Source: Fistularia commersonii (lineage: Eukaryota; Chordata; Actinopteri; Syngnathiformes; Fistulariidae). Taken from it: 64,000 bases of DNA. The translations under genes were made by a program, and so were the position numbers. Under the pieces are notes generated by a model that saw only the letters and a list, made by a program, of their open reading frames with translations, was not told the DNA's origin and made no database searches. This document shows positions 44,996-55,977 of the stretch, in pieces. Every line of letters starts with the position of its first letter. Within the stretch, counting starts at the first letter, position 1. The stretch is taken from the NCBI GenBank assembly GCA_037954325.1, contig JBBMNZ010000001.1, positions 7,040,874-7,104,873 of the forward strand, given 5' to 3'.

Positions 44996-46305
44996 CAGGG
45001 GTCGGAAACCTATGGCTCGCGGGCCAGATGTGGCTCTTTTGATGACTGCCTCTGGCTCTTTGAAAATTTCTTAACGGAAAAATTAATCAATTTTACTAAT
45101 AATGTTACTTTAGTAAAAAAAAATTACAGGAAAAGCCATCACAATAAAAAAAAAAAATCCACACACATTTCAATCTTAAGATATTTTCACCCGCAACTTT
45201 TCGCGGTGGTACGCAACAAAGAGCCACTCCTTTCTGTACTCCGGTGTGCGGGAGGGTCCGATACCCTAAAAGTCTAATTTTATTGGATAATTTACAACAG
45301 CCTGCACACATCACTTTGAGGCCAAGAAGTAATATTCTCTCGTTTTTGGTTAGCTTGTTTATGCAGAGTGAACCCTTCTAACCAAGAAGATGACGAAAAG
45401 AAAAAATAATGAGCATTACCTAATGTTTCAGCAGGAATGGACAGAAGAATTCGCCTTCGTGGAGAGAGCGGGTTGAGCAGTGTGTCTTTTATGCAATGAT
45501 AAAATTTCACCGATGAAACGTTCAAATATAAAGCGACACTTTGACACACGCCATGCCACATTTGCAGAGAAATATCCAGCGGGAGATGACAGAAAGAAGG
45601 CCTGTCAAGAACTAGTGTCCAGAGTGCAGGCTAGTCAGCAGCAGTTCCGTGTCTGGGCCAAACAAGGTGATTACAATTCGGCTAGCTTTGCTGGTTCTTT
45701 AACAATTGTGAGAAGCGGGAAGCTGTTTACAGATGGCAAATACGCCAAATCATTCATGCTTGATGTGGCCAACGAGCTTTTTGACGACTTTAAGGATAAA
45801 GACAAGATGATCAAATGGATAAAAGACATGCCTTTCTCAGCAAGAACTGTACATGATCGTACCATTATAATGTCAAATCAAGTGGAGAAACAACAGGTGA
45901 ATGACATAAATGCAGCGAAGTATTTCAGTAGTTTTCGGACATGTGGGTAAATAAGCAGAGCTGGCAAGTAAACACAAATGGACAGAAAAAAACTTCAGCC
46001 TGCAGACCAGCTGCTTGTTATAATATTGACAATGGACAGTCGTTCTCGCACCTAGAAAACATTAAGACGAACCTGCGGTCACGTTTAGTAGCATTATAAT
46101 TAAGAAGCACTTTTCTTGTTATTAAGTTACTTTGTTATAGCAAAGCATGTTGTTCAAAATAAATTCAGTCTTATTGTACTCTAAAATTGTTGGTCTTTCT
46201 CTTCCATTTAGCTGTTTTTGGTATTAAAACCTGGCTCTCTTAGGATCAGATTTTAAAATATGTGAGTTTTTTGGCTCTCTCAGTCAAAAAGGTTCCCAAC
46301 CCCTG
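44996..46305 (+). mobile_element. hAT element (1310 bp) with transposase remnant
   Basis: Left end CAGGGGTCGGAAACCTATGG and right end GGTTCCCAACCCCTG are inverted repeats. The 8-bp target copies are CTAGACAG (44988-44995) and CTATACAG (46306-46313), one mismatch apart. Removing the insert restores RTE sequence that matches 13595-13640 of the long copy in reverse. Subterminal GTGGCTCTTTT/GGCTCT repeats occur at both ends. The inside carries the N-terminal part of a transposase gene (45390-45950), then unrelated-frame remnants of its 3' part. The element at 56607-57516 is a second, more deleted member in opposite orientation. Confidence 0.93.
45390..45950 (+). pseudogene. hAT (GTF2IRD2/Charlie-like) transposase N-terminal fragment
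   Basis: ATG at 45390 (MTKRKNNEHYLMFQQEW...). The frame meets a TGA after 28 codons (RAG-stop-AVCLLC) and then stays open to 45950. Residues after the stop form a BED-type zinc finger, with C-x2-C in VCLLC (45483-45494) and HFDTRH (about 45537-45554), which binds DNA at transposon ends in hAT proteins. The rest (DDRKKACQELVSRVQASQQQ, LFTDGKYAKSFMLDVANELF) matches the region after the finger. The protein then stops (FRTCG-stop). The catalytic RNase-H-like domain and C-terminal dimerisation region are missing; similarity resumes in fragments (ENIKTNLRSRL near 46060). Non-functional. The closest host relative known to me is GTF2IRD2, which contains a captured Charlie-type transposase. Confidence 0.8.
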
Positions 46306-47355
46306 CTATACAGCATCAATGGTCTCACCACTGTCTTGTACACCTTTCCTTTCTTTCTGGGTGATAGTCATCTATAGCATAGTACCCCTGGCACTTTTCT
46401 CCACCCATTCCAACCTGCTTGAACCCGTCTCTTCACCTCTTTTTCACTAGTACCTGATATCCTCCAACTTCTTGATCTTTACTCCCTGTAGCCTCACAGC
46501 TCCACCCAGGTTCCTCTCATTCACACACAAATATTTTGTCTTGCTGCCACTAACCTTCATTCCTCTCCTTTCCAGAGCATACTTCCATCTCTCACTACAG
46601 ATCTCAATGTCATCTGCAAACATTACGGTCCATGGAGATTCCTGTCTAACCTCATATGTCAACCTGTCCATCAATGCAAACAAGAAGGGCCTCAGAGTTG
46701 ATCCCTGATGGAGTCCCACCTCCACCTTGAACTTCTGTGTTACCCGCACAGCACACCTCACCACTGTCTCACAGCTAGCATACATATCTTGCACCTAACA
46801 TACTTCTCTGCCACTCCAGACTTTCTCATAGAAGTCGGTGCAGGCTTTATTGCCTGCATGCCCATTGAAGTCTGCACCAATTACTTCTCTTTCATCTCTG
46901 GGGATATTTTGCATCACATCATCTAGCTCATTTCAGAACTTCTCCTTCTCCTCAAACTCACAACCCAACTGCAGGGCATTGCCACTGATAACATTGAGCA
47001 TTACACTTTCAATTTTCAGTTTCAGACTCATAAGTCTATCTTACATTCTTTTCACTTCCAGAACATTCCAACAAACTCCTCTTTCAAGACAACCCCTACT
47101 CTATCTTTATTCCTGTCAGTACCATGATAGTACAACTTAAAGATTGCTTTTAGCCTTACTACCTTTCCACCTGGTGTCCTGGACACACAGCAAATTCACC
47201 TTGTTTTTCTGCATTTTTTCGACCAACTCTCCCAAAGTTCCTAATCTCAGTCCCAGACTTTTTGCCTTTCCTTTTCTTTCTCTGCTTCCAAACACACCTC
47301 CCTCCTCTCCTTCTTTGACCCACAGTAACCCAACGTCTACTGGTACCCTGTAGGT

Positions 47356-47705
47356 CAGGGGTGGGCAATGATTTTTGCTGGCGGGCCACATTTCTTATTC
47401 AATATTTATGCATAGGCCAAAAGGTATTATGGAAATTGAACAAAATGAAAATTGAAATCTAAATATTTACATTTTTTGGCATTTTATTCGAAATTTAAAA
47501 TTGCTGATGATCATATTGATGCACCGACATTATTTTGCATGTCATCATCTATACCAAATTAAACAAAAGGAAAAGATGAGGAGTTTCTAAATCAATATTG
47601 ATTGAAGATATTTATTAAAATATTCAAAGAAAACAGTTTGGTGGGCCGGATATAAAAGCATAACGGGCTGGATGTGGCACGCGGGCCGTAAAATGCCCGG
47701 GTCTG
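47356..47705. mobile_element. hAT MITE, 350 bp, inserted in RTE leader
   Basis: Left end CAGGGGTGGGCAATG with GCGGGCCACA; right end GCGGGCCGTAAAATGC then CCGGGTCTG. The 8-bp target copies CTGTAGGT (47348-47355) and CTTTAGGT (47706-47713) differ at one position. Removing the insert leaves the RTE leader sequence ACCCTGTAGGTCAT continuous, as at 11097-11107 in reverse. AT-rich interior, no coding capacity. Confidence 0.9.
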
Positions 47706-47909
47706 CTTTAGGTCATCCTTACCAATGGCGGTCTTTGTTAACCAGAGCCTCGACTGATCCGTTGTGAGATTATTAAGTTTGATTTGCATGTTTGGTTAAA
47801 GGTTTTACACAGGATTCCCTTCCTGATGCAACCCTCTGCATTTATCCGGGCTCAGGGAGAAACTGGACCGTGCCACCCTGAGGCTGCATTTACAGGTGTC
47901 CCAATTAAA

Positions 47910-50900
47910 CTATTATGGTCATAATATTGATATTTTAATATCTATCATTTTTATTTTCTGACAGGTCTGGTGTCGGCAACCAGAGCCTTGCCTTGGATTG
48001 CCCAATCCTTTGCAAACTGTGCGCAGGCATGCTCACAAGAGTCCCATTAATGATCTATGCAGGGTGTGAATAATATATGAATAATATGAGGACAGTGAAG
48101 AAGTTTGAAAAATATCATAACTTTTAGGGAGAGGAGGTTTGACAACAATAGCACATACATGATGTTACTTCAGGGGGTGGGGGGCAGAGGGACAAACACC
48201 TGTTGCATAAAACCATAGCAGGAAATTGGCCGGGCCATGGGGGAAATTGGACAATGGTGAGAAATGGAGGTCCATAACAAGGTGGCAAGCAAATGGAGGA
48301 GAGATGCTGCTTGTTTTTTGCGTCCAGTTGCACATTTACCGTTGAATGTTCATTCCAACGCAATGGACATATCAATTCATTTATGCTCCATGCACACCTT
48401 CAACACCAGCGTCTGAAATTCTACTGTTATGTGCTGGGTTTTCCAAGAAGCAGACAGTATATCCAGTAGCTATTAATGCATGCACAGCGGATAATGATTC
48501 ATAATCCCATAATTCCACTGTTGCGGATGGTGGGCCAATATAATATGGTAGAAGAACCAACTCTATCAAGATTGATGACGGTAAAAAAAACATTTCCCCC
48601 CCCATGGCATTGAGCTTAATCTGATTGAAAACTGTAATTTATTCCCCACCCACCCACAACATGCATGCAAAAACTACATATTAATGAGTGAGGAGCCAAA
48701 TAGTCTGCAATTTGGTAGTTAACGCTTAAATACTGGTCATTTTACAGATTGTGATAGCAAACAATTTGTAATTCCTCAAATCGACATTATTGATCTAGTT
48801 AGGTCGAAAGGTTCCCAAACAGCCTCCAATTAGCTATTTGGCTTTCAATACCAAGCTGGTGGAAAATGTATGACTTTGGGAATGTAAGATGGGATCAAAA
48901 CTATAATTATTTTTGTCTACTTTCTTATAAACTCATGTTAGAGAACAAAATTATTGTGATGGAATGCGACAATAATCCCAACTGAGAATTGAGACAGAAA
49001 AAGCACCTTTGTTAGAGTCAGGACTCATGCTTTGTGGGTAATGCTGAAGTAAGGCAACTACTTGTGTTTGGTTTATAATAATGACTATCAAATCGACAGG
49101 ATGTGTCATTATATTTGAAAACCAAACAAAATATAAAAATAAAAAGTGTGATGCAGAGCACCAAGTGCGCACCTAAGTGGCCTTTGCATTAAACTTGCCC
49201 TTTGCTTTCCCAAAGGGTCGAAAGTACCACAAAGGAGTCGTGACTGCATTACAAGGTTGCTTCTCATATCCACTGTCTGCCAGAGCGAGATGGGGAGAAG
49301 CTACTTGTATAAACAAATACCATTATCCAGTCCCTTTTCATACACAGAGGAGCATGTTTGAACATAAAACAAGTGGAACAGCTTTACAATTCTGACCCCT
49401 GGCTTGTGGCAGGAAAATTAGCATTTCCTTGTTTACTCCATCCATACCTCATAATGGAGCCCCTAATTTGTTGGGAGTATGACATTTGAAGTAATGGGTG
49501 TCATGAGTGGCCTTCAAATACACCTTCAGGTCTTCAGTCATAAGAGCTTTAAATGAGAGGTACCATGGTGTCCCAGCTGGTGTTGACCCATGATGTCAGT
49601 GTCGCAAATGTCTGCTGATCATGATGACACTGAAAACTGACCCACAAGTTACTCTGTGTAAACCACAAACAGCAGTTAGACTACATCTCAGACAGACATT
49701 CTGGGCAGAAAGTACTTGAGTCATTAGTAACCATCACTGCAATTGGTGCAGAAGAATGGTTGTTCTGTAAAATGACAGTCCCAGCTATCAGATACAATAC
49801 AGAGTTTCCCAAATATATACCTCCATGGCTTTAATATTCATCAGTGTCGTCAAATAGCTGTTTATAAAATTACTGAGCCCTGCAGGTACTAGCCTGAGGC
49901 TGTAAGCGGCCTTCATGTAAGCATTTAAGGCCATACATCTTTCAAACCACAGAGAGATTTCAACTCATCACACCTAGCCTTCAAGTCATAAATGGGTGGA
50001 AAGAGACTGAAGAAAAAATGAATATTTGCAGAATTACAAACGTCCCCAAAGCTCAAAGATGAATACATATCTCTCTTACTGAAAGAGCCTGATTGTGATT
50101 ATATGTATGTGAGTGTATTCAGCCCCAGGCCAGTGGATACCTTGGTCTGTAGCTATACTGCTGCATCGTCAGGGCTTTGGAACAGTTTGGGAAAGGACTT
50201 TTTTTTTTTTTTTTGATTTGCACTCAGCAGAAATGTAATTTTTTTTATGAACATTTGATAGTAAACATAATGCATGCTCAAGAAATTTTACCTGACCCAC
50301 AATACTTCAATCAAAAAAAAAAAAAATAGTCATAAAGTCTCACAGTCCTCTGGCTCTTTTATCAGGGCTTAAAGATTCAATCATATTCCTGTCATGCAGG
50401 CAGAATAATTGAAGACTTTAGAATTCTCCGACATGTGGGAGAGAGAGTGCTCGGTTACACGTATTGATATGTGGCCTTGTGAATGAATGGATCAATTTTT
50501 GTCATATGACTATGTTTAAACTGTATTTACTTGTAAAATCATCCAGGGCCTGACTTGATTTTTGTTTTTTTTCTCTTTGACATCTTTCACCTCTTATCCC
50601 AACAGGTCCTCTAGTCTATGAGTCTGGGATTAGGGTTGGGAACAAGTCCAAGCTCAGATGGCTTGTCATGTAAATGAGTGAGTTGTTTTCAGGTAGACCT
50701 TTAGCTTCTGTTCAGTTGAATATGAACTGAGCAGTCCACCAAAAGCCAATTTGTCATCAGTGACATCCTCCTTTGTGAATTTCATGTGGGCGTCAACCAT
50801 CTAGCTGAGCCATGAAACCATCGATGTTTCTGTCTGTAGAAAATTACATTTTATTGGAAATAGGTGTTTTGTAGGTAGCGGTCCAGTAGATTTCAGAAAT

Positions 50901-51690
50901 GGTCTTTTGTGAGGTTGGTTCTATTGGCCAGACTGTTGTCCTTTGGTATTCTTTCCCATACGGATATGACTGCATGTAATGTGGGGATATATTCTACAGA
51001 GAGACATCTGACCAGACAGTCTTTTAGAGTACTCGGAGAGTGCACACACAGAAGGCCCCTGAAATGGACACTACATAAAGAGCCCTTTTCTGTCATCAAC
51101 ACAAGCACACGTTTGCTCTGTTTGACCTCCTCTCTCCATGCCGGTTTGCCCTTGTCACAAGAGTGTTTGTTGTTCTTGTGGAAAAAAATCATGTCACCAT
51201 GTTATGACAGAAAGCCACCACTAGCAGATGTCAGTGACGTCATCCTGTGATAAGTGAAAAAGGCAAATGGCAACAAAAAATTGGCCACTCACAAAGCTAA
51301 GCACGGATCTTTACCTACATCTCTCATCAAGATAATAAGTGAATCTGCTAAGAAACAGTTGAGTGAAATCCATTTTCTCTTCCCCTGTTATCTCTGCTGT
51401 TGATTCTGCTTTAGAGCTGAGGGGCTGAAATAACGTTTTATGAAGCGCTTTAAATTCAAAGGCAGTTTTAGCGAAATTCATCAGATCAAATTTCATCCAA
51501 GTTTTAAGACCTAGACTGAAACAAACTGATAGCCCTAAGTTAACAGTTGGGGAGAAGGTCACAAAGAGCCAAGTGAAAGGGCACATAGGCTCGTAAAGGG
51601 GTTCATTTAGGTTTAATGTAATCAGGGCACTGGTCATGTTACGCATTGAAGGTCAACAGTAAATTGTTTTGGATCAGTGTGGAACGAAAT
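47910..51690. other. long unique region without supported genes
   Basis: Poly-T at 50201-50214 and poly-A at 50314-50326. Isolated open frames of 60-113 codons lack domains and splice context. No transposon ends recognised. Confidence 0.5.
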
Positions 51691-51840
51691 CGTGGGTGAA
51701 GCTCTGAGGGCAAGGACTGGACTTTTATGAGCTCATTATCTTGAGGCATTGGTAATCCTTGCAGCAGCATTTTGGACCAACGCAAGACGCTTGATGTCCG
51801 ATATAAAGCCCCATGTCAGGAGTACTGGAGAAAAATAAAC
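51691..51840 (+). repeat. possible LINE-derived dispersed repeat
   Basis: GGGCAAGGACTGGACTTTTA and GCAGCAGCATTTTGGACCAA then CGCAAGACGCTTGATG resemble a segment common in fish dispersed repeats, possibly an old LINE 3' region. Assigned from memory of the pattern only. Confidence 0.3.
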
Positions 51841-52019
51841 AACATTATCCATAGAAAAAATCTATGCGACTCATTTTCAAACTTTGAAATGAAGAAAGAG
51901 GGCAAAGTCAAATACAACTGAATCGCTCTGTGAGATATCTGAGAAACCACCACGTATTACAAGTTTTAATAGTGTTATCAGATGAGCATCTGCCAGATTC
52001 TATTGAACGGAGTATGTTA

Positions 52020-52960
52020 ACCACTACCGATCCACTACTGATAGGGTGTAAGAGTCAATGTCTGTGTCAGAGGCACAGGTAGTCTGAGAGGCAAACATAC
52101 TCCTGTCCTGGAGAACAGAATCTATCCCTGCTGGCCATACCTTAATGGTCTTCACAGTTGGTTTCACAAAGTTGATGAGTGGTGAGTACTTGGGGGTTAG
52201 ATACAAAGAGAGGTGAACAGGCTGACCCAGATGGGGGTGGGGTGTCACCTTGTAGGCTCCAGGGATGTTGATGTAGACATGGTCAAGGGTTTTGTCCCCT
52301 CTGGTGTGGCAGGAGACATGTTGGAATTTTGGAAGTACTGTCCTGAGGTTGGAGTGGTTGAAGTCGCCTCCTGCAGTAAATGCAGCCTGGGGTTGTGCAG
52401 TTTGTTGTTTTGCTGATGGCTGTATGAAGTTCGGCCAAAGCAAGCTTGGCGTCAGCATCTGGAGGTATATGAGCAGCTGTTATTATTGGGGAAGTGAAAT
52501 CTCACTGCAGATAAATGGTCTACATTTAACCATGAGATACTCTAGGTTAGCTTACCAGTGTCTACCAGCAGTGACAGAGTTCATGCACCAAGCCTTGTTG
52601 ACATAATACACAAACCTCTGCCTCTTGTCTTACCAGAGTCATTTGATGTTCTATCCACTTGGAGAGTGTGGTAACTGACTAGTTCGATTGCAGTGTTGGG
52701 TATCCCGTCATTTAGCCATGTTTCAGTGAATACCATGACGGTACAGTTCATGATTCTTTTGTGGTTGGTAATCCGAAGTTGTAACTCATCCATTAGCAAG
52801 GAAAGTGCCGGAAAGGGGGAGCCTATGTGGTGTTCACTGTAACTTGGCTCTCAGTCCTCCACGCTTACCCCACCTTTGTTTACGGTCTCTGTGCTGCCTG
52901 TGAGCGCTTCCACCACTTCCAAGTGTTGAGATCTTCTGAACTCAGGGATCATTGTGCTAC
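52020..52960 (-). mobile_element. L2-clade LINE, endonuclease part only
   Basis: Minus-strand reading from high to low coordinates: LLMDELQLRITNHKRIMN (near 52795), VMVFTETWLND (catalytic ETW, about 52725), TSNDSGKTRGRGLCI (about 52625), GGDFNHSNLRTVLPKF (about 52372), TRGDKTLDHVYINIPGAYK (about 52300) and VKPTVKTIKVWPAG (about 52150). This is the apurinic endonuclease of L2 LINEs. The SDH catalytic motif has become PVH (LGQPVHLSLYL, about 52225), so the enzyme would be dead even if joined. Frames shift between 52580 and 52460. The reverse transcriptase is absent. A 5' fragment without a 3' end implies a later deletion. Confidence 0.8.
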
Positions 52961-53996
52961 ATTTTTTTTTTTTTATTGGCTTTGAAGAACTTTGATGGTA
53001 TAAAACGCCCTCAAACTGACCCATAAACTACCCTGGTAGAAAAGGAGATATGCCCTCAGCTCCAGGTTCGATTTCTGGTGTCTCTGCAACCCGCTCCTGC
53101 TCCCCGGGTTGTCAAAATGTTTGACCTCCTTGTCTTGACAAGAATAGTGGAATTCAATTGCGCTCTTCATAAATGTTAATGTCTCGTGGAGGTACTGTGC
53201 AATTCTGCTTGATAGATTTGTTGAATTTTCTGTAAGGGTGACTGGACAAGTGGCATCATAATGCTAGTTTCTGTGCAAAAGCGTTAGGAGTTATATACTG
53301 TAATTTAGTTATGAAGGAGAATAAATGGACATGCCAATGTCAAAAGAAGAAAAATATAAAATCTATCAATGCTGATAAACTCAATAAAACAGAACATTGT
53401 AGCTTCTTACAGCTGGAGCCCTTTGGGGAAGACAGCGTTGTAAGGTTGGACTGATTTGGATTGCCTGGGAGAAATCTACCAAAGGAAATTTGGTTAAAAC
53501 GATAAGGGATAAATAGAGGGAGAATGAGATTTGAAGACTACGGTTGAATCAAAGAGGAACATTTTCACATCCACAAAATCAAATGCTTTTTTCCTTGGTG
53601 TAACAACATAGTGTTTGTGTGGAGCAGAATGAGGCCAGCTGCCCTTCAGACAAACCTCGTTTTGGCAGCCTGTAATCATTCATTCTCCATCACAGGCATG
53701 TAACAATGGATGAAAATGAAGATTGACCGCGTTTCAAGTTTTCAAGAGTGCTGTGTCACGGCTGTCATCCGCCGCGTGGGGGTCTGCGTATCTGCTGATC
53801 AATGCGTCACCATCTCCACCTGGAGCTTTTGAGCACTTTGTTCCACGTTGTCCCTTTTCATCGCTGAGATTTAGAGCCTCTAATCCCCATACCTGGATCA
53901 CTGCGAGCTACTAAAGCATTTCAATGATAACTTTTAAGAATTGATGGTACTCCTGGACGTGATTTATTTGCTACTGAATGGGTATGCATCCACCCT
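52961..53996. other. unique stretch
   Basis: Poly-T at 52962-52975. No gene or transposon recognised. Confidence 0.5.
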
Positions 53997-54004
53997 CTTT
54001 ACAA

Positions 54005-54215
54005 CAGGACTGGTCAACCTGTGGCTCCTGAGCTGCATGCAGCTCTTAAGTTCATATCCAATTTTGTGTTTGTGTGTTTTTTACTTGTGCAATTTGCGTG
54101 CTGCTCCAGTGTTCTCGGCACGCAGCAAAAAAACAAAACAAAACACACAAACACAGAAATCGACATGAACGAAAGAGCCGCATGTGCCTTGGGGGCCACA
54201 GGTTGGCCAGGCCTG
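54005..54215. mobile_element. hAT MITE, 211 bp, perfect 8-bp duplication
   Basis: Left end CAGGACTGGTCAACCTGTGG and right end CCACAGGTTGGCCAGGCCTG are imperfect inverted repeats. CTTTACAA flanks both sides (53997-54004 and 54216-54223). The interior is an inverted-repeat-like TTTTGTGTTTGTGTG... / AACACACAAACACAG arrangement, so the whole element can fold back. No coding capacity. Confidence 0.93.
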
Positions 54216-54449
54216 CTTTACAAAGTGTTTTACGAATCTGACCAACTTGGAATCCCCCCCCCCCACAACCGGTGCCTTGGCGAATTAACGATAGAGATGT
54301 AGAGCAAAAAAACATGGCATCTCAACTACGCTTCGGGTGGAAGATGTTTTTTATTCATGTTCTTCTTGCACCGGCATGGGTTCCCTTTGGGTTCTCCTCC
54401 TTCTTCCAGCCTGAAAACATCAGCAGTTCAATTGAAGTCTGACTAAGAT

Positions 54450-54546
54450 TTGCCTGTGTGTGACTGACTGAGAGGTATTGGGTTGAACCCTGCCTCTTGC
54501 CCTGTGTCAGCCGGCCCCAATCCCAACCAGATGGTGAATTCACACA
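54450..54546 (-). repeat. family A repeat fragment, minus orientation
   Basis: GGGTTGAACCCTGCCTCTTG, CCCTGTGTCAGCC and CCCAATCCCAACCAG resemble family A in reverse. Confidence 0.55.
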
Positions 54547-54714
54547 GTTCACATTTTTCTTGTAGTTTTGCCGAATTCACATGCCATACTATCCATTATA
54601 ATTATTATCATCATCATTTTATATTGATTATCAATTTTTTTACAAAAAAAGCAGTTCTCAAAGTCAACACATTTTCAGGAGGCCATCTTTCATGACTGTT
54701 TTTACAGCTGTTTT

Positions 54715-54897
54715 TTTTTAATCCCTCTTGGAGAAATTCATTTACTGCAAGTAATCAATCCTAGATGAACCATGAAGCAGTTGGGGGTTCAATTTTTTGC
54801 TCAAAAACACTTCAACAGTCTAGGAGGAACCAGGAATCAAACCAGGATTATTTACTTCCAAAGACCAATTCGCTAGATCCTGCGCCACGCTCCTAGC
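54715..54897 (-). mobile_element. tRNA-derived SINE, minus orientation
   Basis: Minus-strand reading: degenerate tRNA-like head (54897-54825, with GGTTTGATTCCTGGTTCCTC as B-box and following segment), GTTGAAGTGTTTTTGAGCAA, CCCCCAACTGCTTCATGG, then the LINE-like tail GAATTTCTCCAAGAGGGATT and AAAAA. Same order of parts as the plus-strand SINE at 3728-3950. Confidence 0.65.
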
Positions 54898-55977
54898 ACA
54901 AAAATGAGAAAAAGAATCAGAGCAAAACATGCAATGATCTGCTGGTCCAAGAATGGGGTTTTTATCTGCTCCATTATAAAGAATCAGATGCCGATTTCAC
55001 ATCTCATGCAAATTGTCGGATAAGAGCTGGTATTAAAAAATATGAATTAGTGTTGGTTCACTGACTGTTTTTTTTGTAACTGAAATGCAACTGCTGTTAT
55101 GCCATTGGTAGCCATCTCATAAAACTTTCTATGCAGTTTTGCCAGATTGGGCGGGCTTTCTGACTGGGCTTCTTTTGAGTAACTCGGGTGGCAGAAAAAG
55201 CATTTGGAGGGGGAGATGAAAACTGGGCCGCTTTTGAATACACATGGCTTTTAAAAACAAGCTGTCACCCGTGTGCCCAGCGTTAAACCTTTTGGTATAC
55301 ATCTTTTACTGCAAGCCTCCTGAAATTTAGAATAAGAATGAAAGATTAATAGATTAATAGTAACTTTGTTTGCATATTTATGAATTACCTACAGTTATTT
55401 TTAAGATTGTTGGTGCATTTATTGGAATTTGAATTTATATATTGACAAATTTTATTTTTCATTTTTGAGGCACTTTTGATGGTACATATACCAATTGTTT
55501 ATGAAAGGGCTTCATTGGTGTTTTTTCTTCTTCTTTCATTTCTTGCGGGTACCACATAGGTTTTTCAGCCTGTTTTGTAGTCTACTGACTTAGCTTACTG
55601 CTATGTATGTGATGGATTCGTCCAGTTTAAATTTCCAGGTTTAAATTCGGGGTGCTTTTTTAATTGATTTGGGCAGGTTCCATAACTGCATGTGCTTCAT
55701 TTAACAAGTAGCCCCGATGACTTTTTTGATAAAATGCATCTTCATTTTCCATGAGATGAATTACAACATTCTTCATCTGTAATTTGAAAATGCACAAAAA
55801 ATCTTACAGACGAAGAGAGAAAAAAAACAGAGGTGATGAGGTGGTGAGTCATTCGATACGAGCACTGTCTTGTGCCGCTCCTTGAGGATTCAATGCTCGT
55901 GTATGTGTGTATGTATTTACATGGCAATATTTACAAGAAGAACAGAGGAGGAGGGCTTGCTGTTTAAGTTAACAAGA
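54898..55977. other. unique AT-rich stretch
   Basis: No supported gene or repeat. Confidence 0.5.

Larger units (their letters stand above)
44612..47391 (-). pseudogene. RTE pol gene, deleted and interrupted
   Basis: Remaining segments are the N-terminal endonuclease piece (LRLGTLGELVEKMQ..., LLCVQDTRWKGSKA, 47391-47137), a reverse-transcriptase piece with FADD (46794-46447) and the C-terminal part (ELEVTEMKMPRFSLGVTRTD... to HCGNP, 44971-44612). The endonuclease core and first half of the polymerase are deleted. The C-terminal part is cut from the FADD part by a hAT insertion. A stop and frame changes occur within the pieces. Confidence 0.85.
44591..47893 (-). mobile_element. RTE LINE with 16-bp target duplication and two nested hATs
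   Basis: Flanked by the perfect 16-bp duplication AGGTGTCCCAATTAAA (44575-44590 and 47894-47909). The 3' end lies at 44591 (CTTTTCCCTTCAGGGG antisense) and the 5' leader ends at 47893 (GGCTGCATTTAC antisense). Reading on the minus strand the parts are leader, start of endonuclease (47391-47137), endonuclease up to the GADFNGH region (about 46870), then a jump near 46830 to the reverse transcriptase (RLVQDMYASCE, LHQGSTLRPFLFALMD, MFADDIEICS). About 1.4 kb is missing at that junction. hAT elements interrupt it at 44996-46305 and 47356-47705. Without them the copy is about 1.64 kb. Confidence 0.9.
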
